Of a stretch of 64,000 nucleotides of DNA, positions 16,848 to 27,300 are shown piece after piece. The DNA comes from Caulobacteraceae bacterium. Its GTDB lineage: Bacteria > Pseudomonadota > Alphaproteobacteria > Caulobacterales > Caulobacteraceae. The position numbers were made by a program, and so were the translations under genes. A model generated the notes under the pieces. That model was not told the DNA's origin and searched no databases. It worked only from the letters and a program-made list of their open reading frames with translations. Where the stretch lies: positions 1-64,000 of the forward strand of contig JAIESL010000007.1 of NCBI GenBank assembly GCA_019746095.1, given 5' to 3'. How positions within the stretch are numbered: position 1 is the first letter of the stretch; every line of letters begins with the position of its first letter.

Positions 16848-19822
16848 TGACCCGCAAATCCATCCAGTATCTGGGGGCCGCGTCGGCCCTTGCCATGGCC
16901 GTGTCACTGGCCTGCGCCGGAGGGGCCTCGGCCCAGGGTGCCACGTCCACTCTCCGGGGGACGATCTATGAAGGTCAGGCCGTCGAGGCCGGCGGCAGCA
17001 TCACGGCGACCGAAGTCTCCACCGGCTATGTCAGCCGGGGCCGGATCGGCGATGACGGCGGCTATGTGCTCGCGGGCCTGCGTCCGGGGACCTACCGGAT
17101 CAACGTCACCTCGGCGGACGGCCAGACGGTCGAGGACCTGATCACCATCGCCCTGGGTCAGGTCGCGACGCTGGATCTTGATGTGGCCCCGATTGTAACC
17201 GGTTCCAGCAACGCCGGGGCCGCTGAACTCGACGATGTGGTCGTCACCGGTCGTCGCCTGTTCGAGGTTCGCACGTCGGAAGTCGCGACCAATGTCAGCC
17301 AGGTCCAGATCAACAGCCTGCCGCAGATCAGCCGCAACTTCCTGAATTTCGCAGCCCTCGCGCCCGGCGTTCGGGTCACGGAAGGCGAAACCGAGCGCAC
17401 CATCTCGGCCGGTGGCCAGGGGGCCTCGGCCATCAACGTCTTCATCGACGGGCAGAACCAGAAGTCGACCATCATCGACGGCGGCGTCGGCGGTCAGGAC
17501 GACAGCCGCGGCAACCCCTTCCCGCAGGTGGCGATCCAGGAGTTCCGGGTCATCTCCCAGAATTTCAAGGCCGAGTATGAGCAGGCCTCGTCCTCGATCA
17601 TCACCTCGGTGACCCGTTCGGGCACCAACGAACTGACCGGCGACGCCTTCATCACCTACCAGGACGCGGACTGGACCGCCGAGGACTTCCGCGGCAACGA
17701 GGTCGGGGTCGAGCGTCTGCAGTACGGCGGATCGGTCGGCGGCCCGATCATCGAGGACCGGCTGCATTTCTTCGGCGCCTATGAGCGCAAGGACGAAACC
17801 CGCCGCAACACCGTCTCCCTGTTCCGCGCCGCCTATGCGCCGTTGTTCGCGGCCGACACCGGGACCTTCGACGCACCGTTCGAGGAAGACCTGTTCTTCG
17901 GCAAGCTGTCCTGGTCGATCGATGATCGCCAGCGGCTGGACCTGAGCGCCACCTACCGCACCGAGGCCGACATCCGCGACTTCGGCGGCAACAGCGCCTA
18001 CAGCCGCGCCAATGAGATCAATACGGACGTGACCTCCATCGTCCTGCGCCATCAGTATCAGGGCGACAACTTCCTGAACGAGGCCCAGTTCGACCTCTAT
18101 GAGTACACCTACAATCCGACGGCGCTGAACTTCTCGGACTACGGCCGTGAGTTCGTGATCTTCCGGGATGACAACCCTGCGGCGGGCTTCCAGTACAATG
18201 TGTTCAACCGTGAGGACACGGTGTTCAGGACCGGCGGCCAGAGCAACAACCAGGACATCCGCCAGCGGAGCTTCACCTTCCGCAATGACCTGACGTTCAA
18301 CGACATCGAGTGGAACGGCCAGCACACCATCAAGATGGGCGTCAAATTCTCCGCCCAGAACATGTATGTGAACAAGCAGTTCGGCCGGAACCCGCAGTTC
18401 ATCTTCGACGTCGATGCACGGCCCGAGATCAACGGCAGCCGGGACATTCCGGTCCGGGTCGAACTGGGTGCCTCGGTCGCTCCGGCTGATGTCGATAACA
18501 ATGTCATCGGCCTCTACATCCAGGACGACTGGCAGATTTCCAGCCAGCTGGAGGTCAACCTCGGCCTGCGTTGGGACTATGAGGACAATGCGGTCAACAA
18601 TGACTATGTGACCCCGACCGCGATCCGCGACACGCTGAACGCCATCCAGGCCCTGCCGGGCTATGACTTCCCGTCCTACTTCAACCCGGCCGACTACATC
18701 ACCAACGGGCGTGACGCCTTCGCCGGGGCCTTCCAGCCACGTATCGGCTTCTCGTTCGACGTCTTCGACGACGAGCAGACGGTGATCTTCGGCGGTGCCG
18801 GTCGCTACTACGACCGCGTCGGCTTCAACTTCGCCTTCGACGAGCGCTTCAAGCCCTTCCAGTTCAACAAGGAGATCTTCTTCTCCGTGGCCGGCGGCAT
18901 GCGTGGCGGCGTCAACACCGTCGCCTGGAACCCGACCTATCTGACGCCGGCCGGTCTGGATCCGCTGCTGGCCGCGACCCCGGGGTCGGGCGAGATCTTC
19001 CTGATCAACAACGACATGGAGCCGCCGCGGACCGACCAGTTCAACTTCGGCGTCCGCCAGAAGTTCGGCGACTTCCAGACCGCCCTGACCTTCGCCTATG
19101 GCAAGACCTCGAACCTGTTCGCCTGGTACATCGCCAACGCCGGGTCGGAGACCGGCAACCGCTTCTCAGGCCCTACCCCCGGTTCGGTCGGTCATCCGGA
19201 GTTCCGCAACCTGATCTTCTTCGGCAACAACGACGCCGAACAGACCTTCCGCGCCATGTATCTGACGGTCGACAAGCCGTTCGACACCCAGAGCGGCTGG
19301 GGGATGCAGTTCACCTACACCCTGTCCGAGGCCGAGCGTAACGGCAGCCGCGACAACGGCCTGACCGGCTTCGATTTCGACTACAACCGCCCGGGCCTGT
19401 CGCCGACCTTCCCGACCAACCAGGATGAACGTCACCGGATCGTGGCCTCGGGCATCGTTGCCCTGCCGTACGACTTCCGCCTGTCGGGCATCATGACCCT
19501 GGGATCGGGCCTGCCGTTCACCCAGTTCGTCTGCCCGACGGCGTCCAATCCGGACATCTGCTGGAACGGTGGCCGGCCGGAGAAGCAGGACTTCATCGTC
19601 TCCAACGCCTTCGCCTTCCGCCAGATCGACCTGCGCCTGACCAAGTCGTTCGACGTGTTCAACGGCCAACAGGTCGAAATGATCCTGGACGCGATCAACG
19701 TGTTCAACTTCGAGAACTATTCGAACTTCGAGCAGTGCCTCTGCTCGGCGCAATACGGCGATCCTCGCGGCCAGTTCCTGCCCACGCGCAGCTTCCAGCT
19801 GGGTCTGCGCTACCGCTGGTAG
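16847..19822 (+). CDS. Oar-like TonB-dependent receptor
   Basis: A 991-residue outer-membrane receptor. A signal peptide (cleavage near GASAQG) is followed by a carboxypeptidase-regulatory-like beta-sandwich (about 38-115), a plug domain starting near DDVVVTGRR, and a long barrel ending FQLGLRYRW with the terminal aromatic residue. It should import a glycan fragment across the outer membrane. The ATG overlaps the LacI stop (TGATG), so they are translationally coupled. A terminator-like hairpin follows and probably lowers expression of the downstream genes. Confidence 0.93.
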   Translation: MTRKSIQYLGAASALAMAVSLACAGGASAQGATSTLRGTIYEGQAVEAGGSITATEVSTGYVSRGRIGDDGGYVLAGLRPGTYRINVTSADGQTVEDLITIALGQVATLDLDVAPIVTGSSNAGAAELDDVVVTGRRLFEVRTSEVATNVSQVQINSLPQISRNFLNFAALAPGVRVTEGETERTISAGGQGASAINVFIDGQNQKSTIIDGGVGGQDDSRGNPFPQVAIQEFRVISQNFKAEYEQASSSIITSVTRSGTNELTGDAFITYQDADWTAEDFRGNEVGVERLQYGGSVGGPIIEDRLHFFGAYERKDETRRNTVSLFRAAYAPLFAADTGTFDAPFEEDLFFGKLSWSIDDRQRLDLSATYRTEADIRDFGGNSAYSRANEINTDVTSIVLRHQYQGDNFLNEAQFDLYEYTYNPTALNFSDYGREFVIFRDDNPAAGFQYNVFNREDTVFRTGGQSNNQDIRQRSFTFRNDLTFNDIEWNGQHTIKMGVKFSAQNMYVNKQFGRNPQFIFDVDARPEINGSRDIPVRVELGASVAPADVDNNVIGLYIQDDWQISSQLEVNLGLRWDYEDNAVNNDYVTPTAIRDTLNAIQALPGYDFPSYFNPADYITNGRDAFAGAFQPRIGFSFDVFDDEQTVIFGGAGRYYDRVGFNFAFDERFKPFQFNKEIFFSVAGGMRGGVNTVAWNPTYLTPAGLDPLLAATPGSGEIFLINNDMEPPRTDQFNFGVRQKFGDFQTALTFAYGKTSNLFAWYIANAGSETGNRFSGPTPGSVGHPEFRNLIFFGNNDAEQTFRAMYLTVDKPFDTQSGWGMQFTYTLSEAERNGSRDNGLTGFDFDYNRPGLSPTFPTNQDERHRIVASGIVALPYDFRLSGIMTLGSGLPFTQFVCPTASNPDICWNGGRPEKQDFIVSNAFAFRQIDLRLTKSFDVFNGQQVEMILDAINVFNFENYSNFEQCLCSAQYGDPRGQFLPTRSFQLGLRYRW

Positions 19823-19840
19823 TCTTCTCCCGTGCCTGAC

Positions 19841-19882
19841 GGCCGCCTCCCGGATCCTGACCGGGGGGCGGCCCACTTTTTT
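19841..19882 (+). terminator. intercistronic terminator/attenuator
   Basis: GGCCGCCTCCCGG pairs with CCGGGGGGCGGCC (13 bp, one G-U), followed by CACTTTTTT. It lies 18 nt after the receptor stop and before the glucoamylase-family gene. The downstream genes overlap tightly and show no obvious promoter of their own, so partial read-through is likely. Confidence 0.75.
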
Positions 19883-19916
19883 GACTGAGCTGCGTTTGAG
19901 TAAGAGGATGGAGCCC

Positions 19917-21362
19917 ATGGATCGTCGCCGGTTTCTGATGGGTTCCACGGTCGCCGGCGGGACGGCGCTGGCCCTTGCCGGCTGTACGCCTGTCCAGACC
20001 AGTTGGGCGTCCATTCTGATCCCGAGGGAAGGCGATCCCGAGATCAATGAACTGCAGGAACGCACCTTCCGCTGGTTCACCCATGTCACCAGTCGGGCCA
20101 ATGGCCTGACACCTGACCGCTGGCCGACCGAGTCCTTTTCGTCGGTGGCCGCCGTCGGCTTTGCCTTGACCTGTTGGCCGATCGGGGTCGAGCGCGGCTG
20201 GATGACGCGTGACGAGGCGCGCGAGCGCACCCTGACGACCATCCGCTTCTTTCATGATCTGCCGCAGGGCCCGGAGGCGACCGGCGTCGGCGGCTACAAG
20301 GGCTTCTTCTACCATTTCCTCGACATGCGGACCGGCCACCGGTTCGGCCAGACCGAGCTGTCGACGGTCGACACTGCCCTGTTGGTGGCGGGCATGCTGT
20401 TCAGTGCGCGCTGGTTCGATGGCGACCATGCCGAGGAGGCGGAGATCCGCCGGCTGGCCCAGGCGGTCTACGACCGGATCGAATGGGACTGGGCCATGGT
20501 CCGTCCCAACCGCATCTCCATGGGCTGGCATCCGGAGACCGGCCACATCCCGCATGACTGGCACGTCTACAATGAGGGCATGGTGGTATTGCTGCTGGCC
20601 ATCGGCAGCGCGACCCATCCGGTTCCGGCGACCGTCTGGGACGAGTGGTGCAGCGTCTATGACCGCAGCTGGACCGACCGATGGGGTCCGGCCCACCTGC
20701 ATTTCCCGCCGCTGTTCGGCCATCAGTACAGCCATATGTTCATCGACTACCGGGGCATTCGCGATGCCTGGATGCGGACGAAGGCGGCCGAGATCGGCGA
20801 CTTCGACTATTTCGAGAACAGCGTCCGCGCCGTCGCGGCACAGCGGAAATACGCCGTGGACAATCCTATGGGCTGGACCGGCTATTCCGCTGACGTCTGG
20901 GGCCTGACCGCCTGCGACGGTCCGGGCGACTTCAAACAGGTGATCGGCGGGCGCGAGCGCGAGTTCTTCAGCTATTCGGCGCGCGGACCGGGTGACCGGG
21001 ATGACGGCACGCTTGCGCCGACTGCGGCCATGGCCTGCTACCCCTTCGCCCCGGCCGAGGTCACGGCCTGCCTGAAGGCAATGAAGGTCCGCTACGGGGC
21101 GGCGATCTACACCGGGTTCGGTTTCCTCGACTCCTTCAACCCGACGCTGACGCAGACCGATCAGACCCTGCTGCACGGGCGGATCGTGCCCGGCGTGGGC
21201 TGGGTCGACGGCGACTATCTGGGCATCGACCAGGGACCGATCGTCATCCAGATCGAGAACCATCGCTCGGACATCGTCTGGCGGCGCATGCGCGGCGAGC
21301 CCAATGTGACACGCGGCCTGAAGCGGGCCGGGTTCACCGGCGGCTGGCTGGACGAGGCATGA
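19917..21362 (+). CDS. glucoamylase-family (GH144-like) lipoprotein
   Basis: About 481 residues. The N-terminus has a Tat-like RRRFLMG and a lipobox (LALAGC), so it is probably a periplasmic lipoprotein. The catalytic part has the (alpha/alpha)6 pattern of the Pfam glucoamylase family, with GGYKGFFYHFLDMRTGHRF and ELSTVDTALLVAGMLF. That fold family includes GH144 endo-beta-1,2-glucanases, so a beta-glucanase is favoured over a starch enzyme; specificity is inferred. Start 19917 or 19908 are both possible; the track start 19881 precedes any ribosome-binding site. It overlaps the next gene by ATGA. Confidence 0.8.
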   Translation: MDRRRFLMGSTVAGGTALALAGCTPVQTSWASILIPREGDPEINELQERTFRWFTHVTSRANGLTPDRWPTESFSSVAAVGFALTCWPIGVERGWMTRDEARERTLTTIRFFHDLPQGPEATGVGGYKGFFYHFLDMRTGHRFGQTELSTVDTALLVAGMLFSARWFDGDHAEEAEIRRLAQAVYDRIEWDWAMVRPNRISMGWHPETGHIPHDWHVYNEGMVVLLLAIGSATHPVPATVWDEWCSVYDRSWTDRWGPAHLHFPPLFGHQYSHMFIDYRGIRDAWMRTKAAEIGDFDYFENSVRAVAAQRKYAVDNPMGWTGYSADVWGLTACDGPGDFKQVIGGREREFFSYSARGPGDRDDGTLAPTAAMACYPFAPAEVTACLKAMKVRYGAAIYTGFGFLDSFNPTLTQTDQTLLHGRIVPGVGWVDGDYLGIDQGPIVIQIENHRSDIVWRRMRGEPNVTRGLKRAGFTGGWLDEA

Positions 21363-22633
21363 TCGCGGCCCGGCCGGATCGACGGGCGACGCTCGGCCTG
21401 CTGGCCGGGGGCGCGGCGTCGGGTCTGGTCGGTTGCGGTCGGGGCGACGACGGGACGACCCGCCTGTCCTTCTGGGCCATGGGCAATGAGGCGACCCATG
21501 TCCCGCAGATCCTGCCGGAGTTCGAGCGGCTGAACCCCGGCATCAAGGTGGTGGTCCAGGCCCTGCCGTGGACGGCGGCCCACTCCAAGCTGCTGACGGC
21601 CTATGCCGGCAATTCGCTGCCGGACCTCAGCCAGGTGGGCAACACCTGGGTCTCGGAAATGGCCGCTATCGGGGCCATCAGCCCGACCCCCGCCTTTGCC
21701 GCCGACCTTCTGACCGACCAGTTCCCGGCCGTGCTGGAAACCAACCGGATCGGCGGGCAGGTTGTCGGTACGCCCTGGTATGTCGATACCCGGCTGATCT
21801 ACTACCGCTCGGATCTGCTGGAGCAGGCCGGCTACGAGGCCGTGCCCCAGACCTGGGACGGCTGGAAGGCCGCGATGCATGCGGTCAAGCGCCGGGCCCC
21901 GGCCGGGGGCTATGCCGTCCTGCTGCCGGTCAATGAGTTCGAACAACTGCTGACCTTCGGCCTGCAGGGCACCGAGCCCCTGCTGCGCGAGCGGGACACG
22001 CGCGGGAATTTCTCGAGCGCCTCCTTCATCGCCGCCCTGGAATTCTACAAGAGCCTGTTCGACGAGGGCCTGGCTCCGGTGGCGTCCTCGACCCAGATCT
22101 CCAATGTCTGGACCGAGTTCGAGCGGGGCTGGTTCAGCTTCTATTTCTCGGGTCCCTGGACCATCGGTGACTTCAAGAGCCGGCTGAAGCCGACCACCCG
22201 CTGGATGACCTCCGGCGTGCCGGGGCCGACGGGGCCGGGGGCCTCGGCACCGGGCGGGTCTTCGCTGGTGGTCTATCGTCACTCGCCGCATCAGGACGCG
22301 GCCTGGAAACTGGTGCGCTTCCTGTCCGATCCGGCGGTGCAGGCGCGGTTCAACGGGATCACCGGCAATCTGCCGGCGCGCGAGAGCGCCTGGGCGACGC
22401 CGGCGGTCGCGGGCGACCCCTATATCGCCGCCTTCAAGGGCCAGCTGTCGCGGGCCAGGGCCGTGCCCAAGGTGCCCGAGTGGGAGCGGATCGTCACCGA
22501 GATGCAGATCGTCGCCGAGCGGATGGTCCGCGGTGAATACACCCCTCGCACCGCCGCCGCCGAGATCGACCGCCGCGCCGACCGGCTGCTGGAGAAACGC
22601 CGCTGGATGATCGAACAGGGGAGGGCCGCATGA
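21359..22633 (+). CDS. sugar ABC transporter substrate-binding lipoprotein (CUT1 type)
   Basis: A 424-residue extracellular solute-binding protein family 1. A lipobox (GLVGC) follows a hydrophobic signal. The mature start reads TTRLSFWAMGNEATHVPQILPEFE, and later FSFYFSGPWTIGDF and the C-terminal hinge segment follow the family. It captures the oligosaccharide in the periplasm and delivers it to the two permeases encoded next. ATGA overlaps both neighbours. Confidence 0.92.
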   Translation: MIAARPDRRATLGLLAGGAASGLVGCGRGDDGTTRLSFWAMGNEATHVPQILPEFERLNPGIKVVVQALPWTAAHSKLLTAYAGNSLPDLSQVGNTWVSEMAAIGAISPTPAFAADLLTDQFPAVLETNRIGGQVVGTPWYVDTRLIYYRSDLLEQAGYEAVPQTWDGWKAAMHAVKRRAPAGGYAVLLPVNEFEQLLTFGLQGTEPLLRERDTRGNFSSASFIAALEFYKSLFDEGLAPVASSTQISNVWTEFERGWFSFYFSGPWTIGDFKSRLKPTTRWMTSGVPGPTGPGASAPGGSSLVVYRHSPHQDAAWKLVRFLSDPAVQARFNGITGNLPARESAWATPAVAGDPYIAAFKGQLSRARAVPKVPEWERIVTEMQIVAERMVRGEYTPRTAAAEIDRRADRLLEKRRWMIEQGRAA

Positions 22634-23562
22634 CCGCCGTGCCTCTCGTGAACAAGCCCGCGCGCCGGACCGGTAACCGCCGGTCGCGCGAGCGGGCGGC
22701 CTGGGGCTTCGTCGCCCCCTCCCTGATCGCCATCGGCCTGTTCTTCGTCATCCCGGTTTTTTCGGCCCTGCTGCTCAGCCTGACCGATTTCGACATCTAT
22801 GCCCTGGCCGACATCGGCAATGTCCGCTTTGTCGGCCTGCAGAACTATGAGCGGCTGCTGGGCAATCCGCTGTTCTGGACGGCGATGAAGAATACCGGCC
22901 TGTTCGCCGTGATCGGCGTCCCCCTGTCGATCGCCGCCTCACTGGGTGCGGCAGTGCTGCTCAATGCCCGGGTGGTGAAATGGCGGCCGCTCTGGCGGGT
23001 CATCTTCTTCGCTCCCTTTGTCACGACCCTCGTCGCCACGGCGGTGCTCTGGAACTATCTGCTGCACACCCGCTACGGCATCATCAACTGGGCCATGACC
23101 AGCCTCGGCCTGCCGCCGGTCGACTGGCTGGGTGATCCCTCGACCTCCATCCCGGCGATCCTGATGTTCGTGGTCTGGAAGAGTTTCGGCTACAATATGC
23201 TGATCTTCCTCGCGGTTTTGCAGACGGTGCCGGACGATCTCTACGAGGCCGCGCGCATCGACGGGGCCGGACCCTGGAAGCAGTTCCTGAATGTGACCCT
23301 GCCGGCGATCGCCCCGACCCTGCTGCTGGTCTCGATCATCTCGGTCGCGGGCTTCTTCCAGCTGTTCGCCGAACCCTATGTCATGACCCAGGGCGGGCCG
23401 GCCCAGTCCACGGTGACGGTGCTCTACTTCATGTATGAAGAGGGCTTCAAATGGTGGAACCTCGGTTCCGCCAGCGCCGTCGCCTTCGTCCTGTTCCTGT
23501 GCATTCTGGCCGTGACCCTGGTGCAGCTGGCGGTGGCCAAACGGATGGGGGCCTACGAATGA
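22630..23562 (+). CDS. sugar ABC transporter permease (MalF/UgpA type)
   Basis: A 310-residue integral membrane protein with six helices. The EAA loop that contacts the ATPase is YEAARIDGAGPWKQFLNVTLP. The N-terminal part carries one helix before the transport core, as in CUT1 permease 1. It overlaps the second permease gene by ATGA. No ATP-binding subunit lies in the locus. Confidence 0.93.
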   Translation: MTAVPLVNKPARRTGNRRSRERAAWGFVAPSLIAIGLFFVIPVFSALLLSLTDFDIYALADIGNVRFVGLQNYERLLGNPLFWTAMKNTGLFAVIGVPLSIAASLGAAVLLNARVVKWRPLWRVIFFAPFVTTLVATAVLWNYLLHTRYGIINWAMTSLGLPPVDWLGDPSTSIPAILMFVVWKSFGYNMLIFLAVLQTVPDDLYEAARIDGAGPWKQFLNVTLPAIAPTLLLVSIISVAGFFQLFAEPYVMTQGGPAQSTVTVLYFMYEEGFKWWNLGSASAVAFVLFLCILAVTLVQLAVAKRMGAYE

Positions 23563-24383
23563 GGGTCCGGACCGTCAAAGCCATCCTGCTGAACCTCGCC
23601 GTGGCGTTCATCGCCCTGGTGGTTCTCTTCCCCCTGGCCTGGATGGTGTCGGTCAGCTTCATGTCGACCGGCGAGGCCGCCGTCTTCCCGCCGCCCCTGC
23701 TGCCCGGGACCTGGACGCTGGATCACTATCGCGACCTGTTCCTGACCCAGGGGATGGGCCGCTATCTGTGGAACAGTTTCGCCCTCGCCTGCATGGCCAC
23801 CGGACTGGCCCTGGCCTTCACCGTCCCGGCCGGCTACGCCTTCGCCAAACTGGCCTTCAGGGGGCGGGACCGGGTGTTCCAGGCCCTGGTCGCGGCCCTG
23901 GTGGTGCCGGCCCAGATCGGAACCCTGCCGCTGTTCCTGATGCTCAAACAGATGGGACTGGTGAACACCTATGCCGGGGCGCTGGTGCCCTGGCTGGCCT
24001 CCATCTTCGGCCTGTTCCTCGTGCGCCAGTATGCCCTGAGCATTCCCGACGAAATGCTTGAGGCCGCCCGTATCGACGGTGCCTCCGAGGGGCAGATCTT
24101 CCGTCGCGTGGTCCTGCCGACCCTGCAGCCGATTATCGTGACCCTGGCCCTGTTCGTCTTCCTCGGCAGCTGGAACGACTTCCTGTGGCCGTTGATCATC
24201 CTGACGGACCAGTCCAACTACACCCTGCCGGTGGCGCTGGCGGCCCTGTCGCGCGAGCATGTGCAGGACATCGAGATGATGATGGCCGGGGCGGTGATCA
24301 CCGTGGCCCCGGTCCTGATCCTCTTCCTCGCCCTGCAGCGCTACTACATCCGCGGCATGCTGGCCGGGAGTGTAAAGGGGTGA
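23559..24383 (+). CDS. sugar ABC transporter permease (MalG/UgpE type)
   Basis: A 274-residue permease with six membrane helices and the EAA loop LEAARIDGASEGQIFRRVVLP. The LGSWNDFLWPLII segment is typical of CUT1 permease 2. I start at ATG 23559, overlapping the previous stop; the track ORF from 23451 is a shadow extension. It forms the channel with the previous permease. Confidence 0.93.
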   Translation: MRVRTVKAILLNLAVAFIALVVLFPLAWMVSVSFMSTGEAAVFPPPLLPGTWTLDHYRDLFLTQGMGRYLWNSFALACMATGLALAFTVPAGYAFAKLAFRGRDRVFQALVAALVVPAQIGTLPLFLMLKQMGLVNTYAGALVPWLASIFGLFLVRQYALSIPDEMLEAARIDGASEGQIFRRVVLPTLQPIIVTLALFVFLGSWNDFLWPLIILTDQSNYTLPVALAALSREHVQDIEMMMAGAVITVAPVLILFLALQRYYIRGMLAGSVKG

Positions 24384-27300
24384 GGGCTTTCGTCGCCCTC
24401 GTCGGTGCGCTCGGGCTGCTGGCCACCGCCGCCCAGGCCCAGTCCGCGCGCATCCTCGATCCGTTCGAGACCCTGACGCCCTGGACCGCCGACGCCTCGA
24501 CCGATGTGTCCTCGACCCTCTCCGCCGTTGACGGCCAGGACGGCCGGGCCCTGCGGCTGAGCTATGATTTCAACGGCCGGTCCGGCTACGCCTTTGTGGC
24601 GCGGGCCCTCGATCTGGATGTCCCCGAAAACTACGAGATCAGCTTCTGGCTGCGGGGCGAAATGGCACCCAATACGCTGGAGATAAAGTTCGTCGACGCC
24701 TCGGGCGAGAACGTCCACTGGCGGCAGATCCGCGGCTTCCGGGCGACAGCCGACTGGACCCGCTACACCATCAAGAAGCGCCAGATCATCCGCGCCTGGG
24801 GCCCGAACCCGGACCACACCTTCCGCGGCGCCGAGCGGCTGGAGTTCGTCGTCACCGCCGGCGAGGGCGGGGCGGGCTGGATCGAGGTCGACCAGCTGGA
24901 GCTGCGCGAACTGCCGCCCGAGCCTTCGGTGCCACCCCGCCCCTTGGCCAGTGCGACCAGCGAGGACGGGCTGAATGTCGCCGCCCGCGCGGTGGACGAT
25001 GATCCGGCGACGGCCTGGCGTTCGGCCGGCCCGGGCGAACAGGGCCTGACGCTCGATCTCGGCCATGAGCGCGAGTTCGGCGGGGTCACCCTGCGCTGGG
25101 TCGAGCGGGCCGCGGCCTCGGCCTACCGGCTGCAGGCGTCCTCCGACGGCGCGACCTGGCGAGAGCTCGCGGCTGTGGACGACGGCGACGGCGGGGTCGA
25201 CCGGCTGCGCACGCCCGAGGCTTCCGCGCGCTGGCTGCGGCTGGAGCTGCGCTCGCCGGTCGCGGCAGCCGGGGGAGATCGCCCGGTCAGTGCCTATGCC
25301 CTCAACAGTCTCGAGATCGAGCCCCTGTCGTTCGGCGAGAGCCCCACGGCCTTCATGCGCGCGGTGGCGGGCGAGAGCCGGCGTGGCCTCTATCCGCGCG
25401 GTTTCCACGGCGAACAGCCCTACTGGACCCTGGTCGGTGTCGACGGCGGCGGTGAGAGCGGCCTGATGGGCGAGGATGGGGCCATCGAGCTGCGCCGCGG
25501 CGGGCCGTCGATCGAGCCCTTCGTGATCGACAACGGGCGGCTGGTGACCTGGGCGGATGTGAACATCACCCAGGGGCTGCAGGACGGTGACCTGCCCATC
25601 CCGACCGTGACCTGGACCTCAGACGACTGGAGCCTGGCCGTCACCGCCTTCGCCGAGGGAACGCCTGAGCAGGCGCAACTGTATGGCCAGTATGTCCTGA
25701 CCAATACCTCGAACCGGCCCGCAACCCTGACCCTGGCGCTCATGGCCCGGCCGTTCCAGGTCAACGGACCGTCGCAGTTCCTCGCCATTCCGGGCGGGGT
25801 CGGGCTGATCGAACAGATCGACTGGAACGGTGCGACCCTGGTGCTCAATGACGCCATCCGCATCAGCCCCCTCGCGGCACCCGACGGCCTGGTCACCGCC
25901 CGGTTCACCGCCGGGGCCGACCCGCAGAGCCTGCTGACCCGCGCGGACCGGCCCCGCGACCCGTCGGGGCCCCAGGTGGATTCCGACCCCAGCGGCCTCA
26001 TGTCCGGTGCCCTGCTGTATGATGTCACCCTGCAGCCGGGTGAGGCCCGGACCTTCGGCCTTGTCGCGCGACTGGCCGGTCCGACGCCCGATCTGGCCCC
26101 GGTCGCGGACGTCGCGGGGACGCTGGAGGCCGCTCGCAGCCGGGTCGCGGCCGATTGGCGCGGGAAGCTCGACCGCTTCGACCTGACCCTGCCCGCCGGC
26201 CAGCAGCGGATCGAGGACGTCATGCGCGCCTCCCTCGCCCACATGCTCATGTCCCGGCAGGGGCCGGTCCTGCAGCCCGGTACGCGGTCCTATAACCGCA
26301 GCTGGATCCGCGACGGGGCGATGATGGCCGAGGGGCTGAACCGGCTGGGCCATGCCGATCTGTCGGCCGACTATCTGCGCTGGTATGCCCCGTTCGTGTT
26401 CGACAACGGCAAGGTGCCGTGCTGCGTCGATTTCCGCGGGGCCGATCCGGTGCCCGAGAATGACAGCCACGGCGAGTTCGTCTTCCTCGCTGCCGAGACC
26501 TATCGCTATACGGGTGACGCGGCCCTGCTGCGCGAGGTCTGGCCGCAGGTGCAGGGCGCGATCCATTACATGGACGAACTGCGCGCCTCGACCCGGACCC
26601 CTGCCTATGAGGTCGCGGACCAGCGCCACCTCTACGGACTGCTGCCGCCGTCGATCAGCCACGAGGGCTATTCGGACCGTCCGGCGTATTCCAACTGGGA
26701 TAATTTCTGGGGTCTGCTCGGCTATCGCGACGCCGCCTTCATCGCCGACACGCTCGGCGACCCGGCGGCCGCCGCCCGCATCCGCGTCGCCGAGGCCGAG
26801 TTCCGGGCCGATCTCATGGCCTCCATCGCGGCGACGGCGCGGGTGCACGGCATCGACTGGATCGCCGGCGCGGCGGACCGGGGTGATTTCGACGCCACCT
26901 CGACTACCATAGCCCTGTCGCCGGCGGGCCTGATCGACGACCTGCCGCAGGATCTGCTGAACCGGACCTTCGAGAAATGGTGGGAGAATTTCACGGCCCG
27001 GCAGGAGAACCGTCAGGCCTGGAAGGACTACACCCCCTATGAGCTGCGCAATGTCGGAGCCCTGGTCCGTCTGGGGCGCCGTGGAGACGCCCTGCGCGCG
27101 CTCGATTTCTATTTTGCCGACATGCGTCCCCGGGCCTGGAACGGCTGGGCCGAGGTGGTCGGCCGCGACGAGCGCGAGCCGCGCTTCATCGGCGACATGC
27201 CCCATGCGTGGATCAGTTCGGACTATATCCGCTCAACGCTGGACCTGCTGGTCCATGAGCGCGACCGTGACCACGCCCTGGTGCTGGCGGCGGGCGTTCC

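Noticed and set aside
17194-17207. TGTAACCGGTTCCA as a second LacI operator
   Set aside because: It lies inside the receptor coding sequence and one arm is imperfect; probably chance.
16904-18325. 473-residue minus-strand ORF opposite the TonB receptor
   Set aside because: The plus strand encodes a complete TonB receptor with plug and barrel motifs.
24185-24379. N-terminal extension of the multidomain protein in the ORF track
   Set aside because: The extension overlaps the permease gene in another frame; GTG 24380 begins a normal signal peptide and gives the GTGA overlap.
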